A stretch of DNA of 16,272 nucleotides from Rodentolepis nana (lineage: Eukaryota; Platyhelminthes; Cestoda; Cyclophyllidea; Hymenolepididae), in contig UZAE01000973.1 of assembly GCA_900617975.1 (NCBI GenBank), positions 1 to 16,272 on the forward strand, given 5' to 3'. Shown piece after piece: positions 8,634-16,272 of the stretch. The stretch's first letter is position 1. Every line of letters starts with the position of its first letter. The translations under genes and the position numbers were made by a program. The notes under the pieces are model-generated. The model was given only the letters and a program-made list of their open reading frames with translations, did no database searches and was not told the origin of the DNA.

Positions 8634-9429
8634 TCATTTATCCCATTCAGGCCAAGTAAAACAATAGTGTATGCGACGATTGGCATACTCGGGGTTTAGT
8701 TCCTCCTCGTTTAAGCGCAAGAACATTGGCATTCCTCTTCCAACAATCTGATCGCTTGATAGGCTATTAAGGTGAGCTAGCTGCTTTCGGATATAGTGGA
8801 CTAGTTTAAATAATTGCTCAGCTGAAGTATCGGGGGACGAGATAAAGAGGTTTCTCCAAAGAGCTGCAGCTAACGCGGGATCTGAATGCATCAGGAAGGC
8901 TTCGTCATAGGCAAAAACTGAGCCGAAGAATTGACTTTTGAATTGATCTACGTGATTATGTTGTTTGCGAATTATACCGAAGGGCTTCATCCGACCTTTC
9001 AGGTCTGTCCATATTAACTACAAGGGTGTGGTAGACATTTAAGTAGTTTTGACCAACCTGGATGAAAACATTCCTAATAATCCGGCCCTCTTGTCCTTCT
9101 CTGCGTAAACGCACAAGGCACATCCAGATATGTAAAGTGGTGAGAGAGAACCAGGTTTGAAAGGTGTCTGGGAGGTTAAATTTTTTGACAAAGTCCATAA
9201 ATTCAGGATACTCTGCGCAGATAGTGTATATGTTTTCGCCAGACATCTTTAATCGTCCATTACTATACCTTAGGCCGATTCCCATTTTATATTTAAGCGA
9301 ATCAACAATCCCTGGTTCTGTTTGCGATATAACTTGTGAGGAAACAGATGAAAATGGCCGAATGGCTGAACAAATGTGCATAATGCTGCTATTAGTTATG
9401 CATCGAATCCTGGAACAGACCCCAAGCAT
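8634..9429 (-). CDS. UQCC1: Ubiquinol-cytochrome c reductase complex assembly factor 1 (Cbp3-like), 2 exons, 251 aa
   Basis: Exons on the minus strand: 9429-9058 and 9017-8634, joined in phase 0 across a 40-bp intron. The ATG is the first after an in-frame TAA (revcomp of about 9504-9506). Residues 1-35 are rich in Arg, Ser and Ile with no acidic residue, as expected of a mitochondrial presequence. The ubiquinol-cytochrome c chaperone domain follows: DTFQTWFSLTTLHIWMCLVR (88-107), LIWTDLKGRMKPFG across the exon junction (125-138), AYDEAFL (160-166), LAAALWRNLF (173-182) and YIRKQLAHL (about 196-204). In yeast and animals Cbp3/UQCC1 binds newly made cytochrome b, with a Cbp6/UQCC2 partner, to start complex III assembly. 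The human protein is about 299 aa, so this one has a shorter N-terminal part. The gene is convergent with WDFY2 and no shared function is apparent. Confidence 0.93.
9018..9057 (-). other. UQCC1: UQCC1 mini-intron (40 bp)
   Basis: On the minus strand GTTGGT opens the intron after ATC CAG, and CCCTTGTAG closes it before TTAATATGG. Only this acceptor keeps the frame and yields the family-like LIWTDLKGRM sequence. The later AG sites at GGACAG and GAAAG would put the downstream ATG frame out of phase. Without splicing the first frame ends in TAA at about 8956. Confidence 0.9.
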
Positions 9430-10380
9430 GATCCCGCGTATGAGAAAATAGCTATTTAGGTTAGATTGGCATAGGCTAGTAGGGCAAGCTTTACAAGGTT
9501 AGGAACTCAATCATGTTTTCACGATTGCATATAACCCCGCTTCACATTTATTAGTTCCATCTATAAAACAAGCAGGATCTTCTTACCTATGATGAGCTAT
9601 TTATTCAACTGTTGGATGGATGAAAATTTTCGTCTAAACTAAAGACAAATTTTAAGAGGTTCTAATTTATACTAGATAGGGTGAAATGAAATATTTAAAC
9701 CTATTATCCGTTTATGCTTACATTAACATTTCAAATGCTTATATTAAAATATATCTACTCTTTTCGTGCGGATATTAAATTACATTCACTTAAAGATCAG
9801 CAATAATATTAATTACGACTCAATCTGAAAATAATTAATTAACACATTATTATTAATTTCTTCACTGTTGTTGCATAGTTTTAAATGATGTATGCAATTT
9901 CGATCTATATTTTGCAAACGTTCAATAGTTTTTTATACTTCAGAGGATTATCATTAAAAATTGACCTTAGAGTTCAAGCATATCTAGAATAATCATGAGA
10001 CCCAATTTACATTACTCAATCAACGCTGACTAACTTTATTCTTTTAAAGATAACCTCATTAATTAGGATAATTGGAATAACAAAAAACCTTGAATTCCAA
10101 GAAAATATACATAAGTAACGTCTGGATATGAGATAGAAAAGTAAACTTTAAGTTACAGATATCTTGTCATGATGAATAACTTAGAAATGAATAGGAGAAA
10201 GAATTAAACTCTGAAATTATTTAACGATTTTAATGAAATATGTGAATCATAAGCTCACTTCAAAATTAATTTAAGCAAAACACACATTGTTTAATCGTAT
10301 TATGCTAAATAGCTTTTCACCCAAGGAGATATTATTCATGAAATGTATATGATCTTCTAATTTATGATAAATCCAAAATA
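9430..10380. other. AT-rich spacer; no gene seen
   Basis: This is very AT-rich sequence with frequent stops in all frames, no R copy and no obvious RNA gene. The first 100 bases lie upstream of UQCC1 and should contain its promoter, but I see no recognisable element. The spacer ends where LINE-derived coding sequence starts abruptly. Confidence 0.6.
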
Positions 10381-10606
10381 CCTGAGGAAGAGGGTATTTA
10401 TCCGGAATTCGTAATTATAATGGGACCAAATGCCAAGGAAACCTTGCTGACCTTTTTCAACAAAATCTGGGAGACAAGTCTCTTACCTAACCAATGGAAA
10501 GTTGCAATAGTAATATCAGTACTAAAAAAGGGCAAAGACCCTAGCAACTTTGATAACTATAGACCTATCTCCCTCACAAGCGTGCTGACTTAACTTGTTG
10601 AGAGAA

Positions 10607-10734
10607 TGGTTAACAGGAGGCTGACCTGGTTCCTTGAGACCAACAATATTCTTAGGAGTGAACACTATGAAAAGACTGGTTTACAGGAGGCTGACCTGGT
10701 TTCTTGAGACCAACAGTATTCTTAGGAGTGAACA
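10607..10734 (+). repeat. Direct duplication, 70-bp spacing, in the RT relic
   Basis: The block from TGGTTAACAGGAGGCTGACC to AGGAGTGAACA at 10607-10664 recurs at 10677-10734 with about three mismatches. Twelve bases at 10665-10676 fill the unit. The spacing of 70 is not a multiple of three, so it shifts the frame of the RT. Confidence 0.9.
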
Positions 10735-11379
10735 AGCAGGTTTAAGGCCACAAAGATCAACGAACCAACAAGTAGTTACTTTCTACAAAAACCAACCAGT
10801 AGCCACTTTATACAAACATATCAAAGATTCCCTTAATGCAAGAAATACTCTTACGGCTGTTTTCGTCAATTTCCAATCAGTATATGACTTAGTATGGAAA
10901 GAGAATCTAATGCTAAATTTGGCGAAGATGGGAATAAATCATAACATGCTAAACTGGATAAAAGCATTCATTGGATAAAGATCATGCAAAGTCAGATAAG
11001 AAAACGCTCTGTCAAAATCTAATCTTTTACAGATAGGCCTTCAACAGGGAGCTGTCACAAGCTGCACTCTTTTCAATGTATTCATCAATGACATAGATGA
11101 ACTGGTACAGACAGTCACGGACATCAAGTGCTTACTTTATACAGATGATCTTGTTCTATGGTATTCCGTCCCTAAGATAAACACACAGGAGAGGACGGAT
11201 AGTGCCCTAAATTATACACTTAAACTACTATCAAACTGGTGCGACCACAATGGGATTGTTATCAGCACGCGAAAAATGCATACAAAACATTTCCTTTGAC
11301 CCGTCACAACATAAACCCGCTTTTAGTGGTCAAGGATACTATCATAGAAAAAACCGAGTTCACTTATCTCATAATGACG

Positions 11380-11538
11380 TTTGACACAAAGCTAACATGG
11401 AAAAGTCACATTGCTAAAGTAGCAGATCGAGTCTCCAATAGACCGAATGTCCTGAACAATTTTGACACAAAGCTAACATGGAAAAGTCACATTGCTAAAG
11501 TAGCAGATCGAGTCTCCAATAGACCGAACATACTGAAG
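11380..11538 (+). repeat. Direct duplication, 81-bp unit, in the RT relic
   Basis: TTTGACACAAAGCTAACATG starts at 11380 and again at 11461, and the copies stay nearly identical for about 70 bases. The 81-bp spacing is 27 codons, so the frame is kept and the translation repeats FDTKLTWKSHIAKVADRVSN. The copies diverge at the end of the unit (AATGTCCTGAACAAT against AACATACTGAAGGGT). Confidence 0.95.
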
Positions 11539-11595
11539 GGTCTCGGTGGTAGCGTATAAGGCTGTGCACTTTCAACTCTTAACATCACTTACAAC

Positions 11596-12090
11596 ATGTC
11601 TGTTCAACCAATAATGTTGTATTGCCGTGAGCCACTCATTACAGCCATAGAGGTGACTTCCAAACCACTCGAGAAGGCACATAATCAGGCATTACGACTA
11701 ATTACTGGAGGGAAGAAATCAACACTCATTGATGTAATGCCCCTGGTTACAGGGAATACTACAATATGTTCACTTATCAAAGAGAAGGCCTTGATCTTGT
11801 ATGAGATGCTACTGCGCTTTCCCATGTATAAATTCTTCAGCACCTATGAGAATAGACCAAGACACCTGAAAACGCAATCTGGTCTAGTACAGAAAACCAT
11901 AGAACTGAAGAAAGCATTACAAATCGATGACAAACCCAAAAATCTTTCTCTTCACGTGAACCCATTAGCAGTCTCTGATGTAGAGTGTTACACCCAACTG
12001 CTTGACCACTTCAGGAAATCAAACACTCCTCCAGAACAAATGCCCTTACTGGCCCTTGAGACAATCAATGTCAACTATCCTGCAGATTGA
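11596..12090 (+). pseudogene. LINE connector region between RT and RNase H
   Basis: This is a 164-codon open frame with PLEKAHNQALRLITGG, the residue pattern seen in jockey-type polyproteins between the RT thumb and the RNase H domain. It ends prematurely at a TGA (12088-12090) created by the 31-bp duplication. Before the break the text runs straight into the RNase H domain (WLQVFTDGS) in another frame. It is the longest uninterrupted piece of the element. Confidence 0.8.
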
Positions 12091-12117
12091 GACAATCAAT
12101 GTCAACTATCCTGCAGA
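12056..12117 (+). repeat. Perfect 31-bp tandem duplication before the RNase H relic
   Basis: TTGAGACAATCAATGTCAAC... at 12056-12086 is repeated exactly at 12087-12117. The identity of the two units points to a recent event. Its length shifts the frame and creates the TGA that closes the connector frame. Confidence 0.97.
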
Positions 12118-12121
12118 TTAA

Positions 12122-12628
12122 TGGCTACAAGTCTTCACTGATGGGTCATACATAGAGAACCAAGCAAACGTTGGTGCAGGTGTCTATTCTGAACTCTTCT
12201 CGTTCTACGCAGCAGTGGGATACAATTGATGCACTTTCGAAGGAGAAATAGAGGCCATTGGGATAGCACTAGGCCAATTATGCTGCCTGGATACGAAATT
12301 CACCAAAGCAGCAATTCTTTCGGATTCACAGTCAGCGATAAACTCAGTTGAAAAGAGAGAGCCACCCAAAAGGACCGAGATATATGAATGTAAAGTACTC
12401 TATCAGCTGATGTGAGAATAAAACAAAACAGTGGCCCTCCAATGGATTCCTGGTCACTGCGGCACCTTCTATGAATGGGACAACGATTTTGCAAGGCATG
12501 GAGCGGCCGATGTCTTTCCACACGATGAAGACCCCTTAATTGGGAGAGAATTCAAGACCACAAGCTTGAACAAAGTAGAAACAGTGGACATTGGCACTCT
12601 CCGACATAGCAGTCGATGTGAATTGTAG
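12122..12628 (+). pseudogene. LINE RNase H domain relic
   Basis: It begins WLQVFTDGSY with the first catalytic Asp at 12140-12142, then EGEIEAIGIAL (catalytic Glu), ILSDSQSAI (second Asp) and WIPGHCG. At the fourth acidic site the family pattern NE-x-AD-x-LA is replaced by YEWDNDFA, so the expected Asp is probably Asn. In-frame stops occur at about 12227 (TGA) and 12413-12420 (TGA and TAA). A final TAG lies at 12626-12628. It follows the RT in the same polarity, as in jockey-type elements. Confidence 0.87.
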
Positions 12629-12932
12629 AGCCTAAAGCAGGTTAGCTAGATAGAAGATGGCAAAACACATTGAGGTTCAGCTGAGAAAAACTTAAATTAA
12701 TTAACTCATGTTGCAGTTGGTATGAATTTATATACATAATTAAGTGAGCCAATAAAGTCTTTCCAATTATTGTGTATTTAGGGCAACAAAAATTTTTTAA
12801 CTCAATTAAGATAATTTATGCACTTTTGATGATTGTTCTCTTGCGTGTCCATCACATATCGCCATTTGGCTTCACCCACCAAGGTGCTGAAAAATGTTGG
12901 TCGGGAATTAGGACAGATATGACCTGCTTTAT

Positions 12933-13522
12933 TTACTTGACTACAGTTCCTTTATTTACACTCCCATATTGACAGAACTTTTGTATTTTACTGAATATTA
13001 TTAACGCGTCAAATGGATTAATATCTTCTCTTCGTATTTTGGCTAGTGAAAATTTCATATACAAAGCCAACCATTTTAAAGGGATGTTGGACAAGTCATC
13101 GCATGTACTGGGAGGTGCGCCGTGCAACTCACTGCGCTGACAACCGCACAACTAGTGGTCAATCAGAAGCCTCCATGTGATTGAACTGATCCGCCTGCTG
13201 AATATGACTAAGCTTCTGCGTGTTCACATTTCATATCGCATCTTGTGTGAATAGACGTGCTCTTTGTAGTACGTGTATTTCTTCTACCTCTTGTGGTAAC
13301 ATAGGTGATTTCGGGAGACATACCTAATAGGAGATCTACTACAAAGATTTCTGAGTTAGTCAATGCCTTACTAGTGTGGTAAACCTCTACAGGGTTGTCT
13401 TTCGTTTTCATTCTTTCATAGGACCCTGAAATATGAATATGGGGTAAAATCCATTTTTTGTAATTCTTCTCAAAAAGTGTGTGACCTTTCATACTATGGT
13501 ACTGGTAAGAGACCAAGTACAT
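12933..13522 (-). pseudogene. Two adjacent unrecognised minus-strand open frames
   Basis: One runs 13522-13208 (104 codons: contains KTKDNPVEVYHTSKALTNSE and the basic stretch TTRGRRNTRTTK). The next runs 13151-12933 (72 codons: contains IPLKWLALYMKFSLAKIRRE). The 55 bases between them hold stops. The length of the first is above what this base composition usually gives, but I recognise no domain. Possible GT-AG sites exist inside (acceptor CATATTTCAG near 13428, donor GTATGT near 13326), but nothing ties them together. It may be a gene fragment, an old transposon piece, or chance. Confidence 0.2.
13081..13210. other. GC-richer island in AT-rich spacer
   Basis: GGGAGGTGCGCCGTGCAACT and nearby sequence stand out from the AT-rich surroundings. 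It includes a 5-bp inverted match GTGCG/CGCAC around 13116-13148. It does not match R or the LINE and could be the remnant of another repeat family. Confidence 0.3.
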
Positions 13523-14989
13523 GGTATCAGTAAAGTAAAGCTCTTAATGCATTCACCATTTCGGTATAGCAAAAAGAAATCTAATTCTAATGCAATAGAT
13601 ATGCAAATTCTAACCACTCACATGAGGAACCTGTGATTTACAATGGTTGATAATAAAAGTTTGGCTGATGTCGTGTGGGATTCCCTAAAAAATAGATACT
13701 GGTTTCGAGTGTAGACATTAATTATAACGCAGATAACATGAATTGACATATTAAGCACTTAAGTGTGCAAACAAAATTTACTTTTTAAAATTAAATTTAC
13801 TGCATTTATTCATTCTTTTAACTTAAATTCCAGTGGTACAGGCTCTGGCTGCGTTCATATTTTTATTTTGACGAGGAATACGGATATACAACTTTTAATC
13901 ACTTTGTAATATCAGAACATGTGGGTAGGAAGTAGATGCTCTTGTAAGAAGAAGAAGAAGCAACTGAGTTAAGGAGACCTTAATTCAACGAATTTATTAC
14001 TAGTTGAATTGTGACTAGACTTTTTCAATCTCCTTTTCAGATTATTAATCATGCAAAAAATTTAGCTAGTGAGCTTTCTTTTTGCTAACTCTAAGTTATT
14101 TTTGTTTATCATTTCCTCCTCAAGAGTGCATTTTGCGCTAAAAAGTGTGTTCAAATTTGGTCAATTTCGTGAAAAATTTTAATCCGATTATTTGGCAATC
14201 AAAAAATATTTATGGAACGTTTATTTCTCAGAAAAAGAAAAGTGAACTATTGAGATCTCGCACATGATAAGAGCAGACATCTGCAGAGCTCGAGTTTTTG
14301 TTTAGACCTTAGAGCGTTTTTTTGACGATTTCAAAACAAATAAATTCATGTGCGAGTATTTGAATTCGACTCCAGTTTCATAATCGTATGTTACACAAAC
14401 AATTCCTGACATAGTTAACATTGAAAGAGAACATCTGCTAGAATGCCAAAATAGCCCAATATTGGAGAGTATTGGCGGGGCTTTTAAGTTTTCGTATAAA
14501 CCCATTTAATATGTAGGTGCTTGCTGACCACAATATTTCGACAAACTTCCAAACGGTCTGGTCAGTATCTCAACCTGCAAAAAAGTTTAGTTGCATTATT
14601 TCTATAAATGGGTACATTGTTCATAAAAAAGAAAGTAGTGTCACTGTGAGTGACTGAAGCCCAGTATTCTCTCTACCCTTCCTGAGTCGGTTTTAAACCG
14701 TAAATATCATTTGGGGGCAAAAGTCATAGTCTAAGGAAACTCCTGTTTGATACACTCAAATGGAATTATTTATCGGTTTTTTTCATTCTCATTCATTCGT
14801 TTTGCAACAACAACTATTTATTATTATTATTTGTTGTATACAAATAAAATATGAGTGTTAATAAGTATGAAAGCAAACACTTATTTACTCTAGGCTCTTA
14901 GAACTGCATAAGCAAATTCTCAGAAAGCGCAGCCAAACACGAGTAAGCTAATGAGTAGGATAGAAAACAAGCTACAGTTTTAAATATAT

Positions 14990-15255
14990 ATGTATATTTG
15001 TTTAAAATGGCAGGCGTTTCGATAGTCATCATTGGCCCTTTAGCTGACTTCGGACTTCACAGAGGGGAGGAACATCAAAGTGGCTTCACAGAGGGGAGGA
15101 GGAACATCAAAGTGAGAAGAATTCAAGAGGGGGAACAGAAAAGTGATTCAAGGATGCAAAAGAGATAGACAGACACGACAGAAGAGTGGTTCACAAATGG
15201 AAAAGAGGCAAGCAGACACAAAGGTAGGGAAGGGTAAAGTGAGTATTTTGGAAGT
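14990..15255. repeat. R repeat copy 4, missing the end module
   Basis: After an AT-rich stretch, AAATGGCAGGCGTTTCGATA opens the usual block order: CTTCACAGAGGGGAGG, GAATTCAAGAGGGGG, AGACAGACAC, CACAAAGGTAGGGAA, GTGAGTATTTTGGAAG. It then stops and a fresh start of R follows at about 15259. Two internal duplications are present: the CTTCACAGAGGGGAGG block (15055-15083 and 15084-15115) and the ACAGAAGAGTGGTTCACA block (near 15178, echoing about 15136). Confidence 0.85.
15055..15115. repeat. 29-bp duplication within R copy 4
   Basis: CTTCACAGAGGGGAGGAACA with following bases recurs after 29 bp. The second unit carries a 3-bp GGA insertion. This block occurs once in R copies 1 and 3, so the doubling is specific to this copy. 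Confidence 0.93.
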
Positions 15256-15258
15256 TTA

Positions 15259-15840
15259 TATTTATTTCAAATGACAGGCGTTTTGATAGTTATCATTAAC
15301 CATTTAGCTGACGTCGGGCTTCACAGAGGGAAGGTTCATCAAAGTAGCAGAAAGTCGAGGGGCGGGGAACAGAAGAGCGATTCACAGATGCAAAAGAGGC
15401 AGACAGACACAAAGGTAGGGAAAATGGTAAAATGAATACTGTGGAAGGGATCGAATATGACAAGCAGTCGGGCCATGGTATTTTGAAGTCGGGTCGAGTA
15501 TGACAAGCAGTCGGGCCATGGTATTTTGAAGTCAGAAGTCAACTGCCGCAGTTGTGCTATGGTATTTTGAAGTCAGAAGTCAAATGCCGGTTAATAGAAG
15601 TCATGGTAATTTGAAGTCAGAAGTCAACTGCCGAATAATAGACTTTTTTATAGCTTGAACTCAGAAGTCAACTTCCTGTTAATAGACTTTTTTGCCGTAT
15701 GAGTATACGTTGCCCAGCGGTTTATAGACTTTTTGCCGTATGAGGTCACGTTTCCAAGCCATTTAATAGACTTTTTTGCCGTATGAGTATACATTGCCCA
15801 GGGCGTACCACGTGGAGGTAAGTCTATCGCACACCCCACA
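15259..15840. repeat. R repeat copy 5, expanded by internal duplication
   Basis: TATTTATTTCAAATGACAGG starts the copy, which then follows R until about 15450. After that the middle block (TATGACAAGCAGTCGGGCCA) is doubled, and the adjoining GAAGTCAGAAGTCAACTGCC block occurs in about five variants up to 15680. Three end-module starts follow (about 15683, 15722, 15762), the last one running to a complete CACACCCCA end near 15839. The copy is therefore nearly twice the length of copy 3. Confidence 0.85.
15451..15536. repeat. 43-bp tandem duplication within R copy 5
   Basis: TCGAATATGACAAGCAGTCG starts at 15451 and TCGAGTATGACAAGCAGTCG at 15494. The units are nearly identical to the end, differing at only a few positions. 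Their similarity suggests a recent event. Confidence 0.95.
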
Positions 15841-16136
15841 TTGCTATTTCGCACAACGTGGAGGTAAGTCTATCGCACACCCCATTCATTAAATATATCA
15901 CGGAGGTAAGTCTATCGCACACCCCGTATTTTAGACTTTTTTGTCGCATGAGTATACGTTGCCCAGGGTGTTAGACTTTTTTGCCGTATGAGTATACGTT
16001 CCCCAGGGTGCAGTTAAAAGACTTTTTGCCGTATGAGTATACGTTGCCCAGGGTGCACGGACTTTTTTGCCGTGTGAGTATACGTTGCCCAGGGTGCACG
16101 CGTGGAGTTAAGTCTATCGCACACCTAGCCTAGTTT
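15660..16136. repeat. Scrambled tandem array of the R end module
   Basis: About seven starts of the module (TAGACTTTTTTGCCGTATGA or variants, at roughly 15683, 15726, 15767, 15934, 15971, 16018, 16059) and four ends (GGAGGTAAGTCTATCG at roughly 15814, 15861, 15903 and, altered to GGAGTTAAGT, 16105) are mixed. Most starts break off after TTGCCCAGGGTG and run straight into the next start. Two ends (15855 and 15898) have no start. Unit spacing is therefore irregular, about 36 to 47 bp. Confidence 0.9.
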
Positions 16137-16138
16137 GA

Positions 16139-16272
16139 GAGATTATTTTGGAAGTAGTGCAATATGACATAGTGTCGGGTCATGGTAGTTTGAAGCCAAC
16201 TTCCGGTTCATAGACTTATTTGCCGTATGAGTATATGTTGCCCAGGGTACATCACGTGGAGGTAAGTCTATC
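16139..16272. repeat. R repeat copy 6, 5' part missing, continues past the window
   Basis: It matches R from the GATTATTTTGGAAG block onwards: AATATGACATAGTGTCGGGT, GGTAGTTTGAAG, TTCATAGACTTATTTGCCGT, and GGAGGTAAGTCTATC at the last base. The window ends within the final motif, so the true end is not visible. The TTATTTGCC variant is shared with copy 3. Confidence 0.88.

Larger units (their letters stand above)
10381..11559 (+). pseudogene. LINE reverse transcriptase relic
   Basis: Recognisable RT blocks in order: NQWKVAIVISVLKKGKDPSN, DNYRPISLTSVLT (about 10555-10590, then a TAA), RRLTWFLETN with SEQAGLRPQRSTNQQ (template-binding region), AVFVNFQSVYDLVW (motif A), QQGAVTSCTLFNVFIND (motif B), and LYTDDLVLW (motif C, YTDD at 11138-11149). 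In motif A the catalytic Asp is Asn (AAT at 10868-10870) where FVDF is usual, and motif B has GLQQGAVT where GVPQGSVLSP is usual. Stops occur around 10590, 10976, 10998 and 11298. Two of the duplications lie in this part. Confidence 0.88.
10381..12628 (+). mobile_element. Degraded jockey-like non-LTR retrotransposon (LINE), 5'-truncated
   Basis: Translating across frames gives, in order, part of an apurinic-type LINE reverse transcriptase, a connector and an RNase H domain. The arrangement RT then RNase H in one polyprotein is typical of jockey/I-type elements. The 5' end starts inside the RT region with EGIYPEF, so the endonuclease and any first ORF are missing, as after incomplete target-primed reverse transcription. 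There is no poly(A) tail or clear target-site duplication at either end. Multiple stops, frameshifts and three internal tandem duplications show that it is dead. Confidence 0.9.
12629..14988. other. Mostly AT-rich region with no recognised gene
   Basis: Apart from the minus-strand open frames and GC-richer island at 12.9-13.5 kb, this holds AT-rich sequence with stops in all frames. A short (AAG)5 run occurs at 13946-13960. No R copy, LINE piece or RNA gene was recognised. The minus-strand open frame at 14302-14505 looks like chance. Confidence 0.5.

Noticed and set aside
8956..9057. A frameshift or two separate genes in UQCC1
   Set aside because: A 40-bp GT-AG intron at 9018-9057 joins the two frames exactly in phase and restores the family sequence, so no defect is needed.
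14401..14480. Minus-strand NIGLFWHSSRC resembling DIGTLRHSSRC at the end of the LINE RNase H region
   Set aside because: The nucleotide match is only about 20 of 32 positions and does not extend, so it is probably chance.
15005..15255. Plus-strand pol III A and B boxes in R (TAGCTGACTTCGG and GGATCGAATAT)
   Set aside because: They lie about 150 bp apart, too far for an ordinary tRNA-type promoter. The second is poorly conserved between copies.
15660..16272. CRISPR-like or satellite array
   Set aside because: Unit spacing is irregular, there are no unique spacers, and the context is a eukaryotic repeat cluster.

Overview
The window is eukaryotic nuclear DNA. Two intron-bearing, clearly animal-type genes sit in an AT-rich background full of repeats and a decayed non-LTR retrotransposon. 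The very short 5' introns of the first gene (29, 37 and 43 bp) followed by kilobase-scale 3' introns, together with AT richness, fit a parasitic flatworm (cestode or trematode). That placement is inference: no species marker is present and I could not run a search.

Layout. Positions 1-309 hold a copy of a short interspersed repeat (called 'R' here), and 897-980 hold a fragment of it. Positions 1364-8332 (+) encode an eight-exon orthologue of the WD-repeat and FYVE-domain protein WDFY2 (436 aa). Its last intron carries another R copy (7441-7745) flanked by a 16-bp imperfect target-site duplication. Positions 8634-9429 (-) encode a two-exon orthologue of UQCC1/Cbp3, the mitochondrial complex III assembly factor (251 aa). 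The two genes converge with only about 300 bp between their stop codons.

Positions 9430-10380 are very AT-rich and show no gene. Positions 10381-12628 (+) are a 5'-truncated, stop- and frameshift-ridden jockey-like LINE with a reverse transcriptase followed by an RNase H domain. It contains three internal short tandem duplications. Positions 12629-14988 are mostly AT-rich with no recognised gene; two unrecognised minus-strand open frames and a GC-richer island lie near 12.9-13.5 kb. From about 14990 to the end is a cluster of rearranged R copies, including a scrambled tandem array of a small module that carries a perfect inverted repeat and a consensus splice-donor sequence.

The two genes have no evident functional link: one protein is endosomal, the other mitochondrial. 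What stands out at every scale is short tandem duplication, in the LINE and in the R copies, and the compact module at one end of R. I found no clear evidence of a novel multi-gene system. The R family is the most promising undescribed element.
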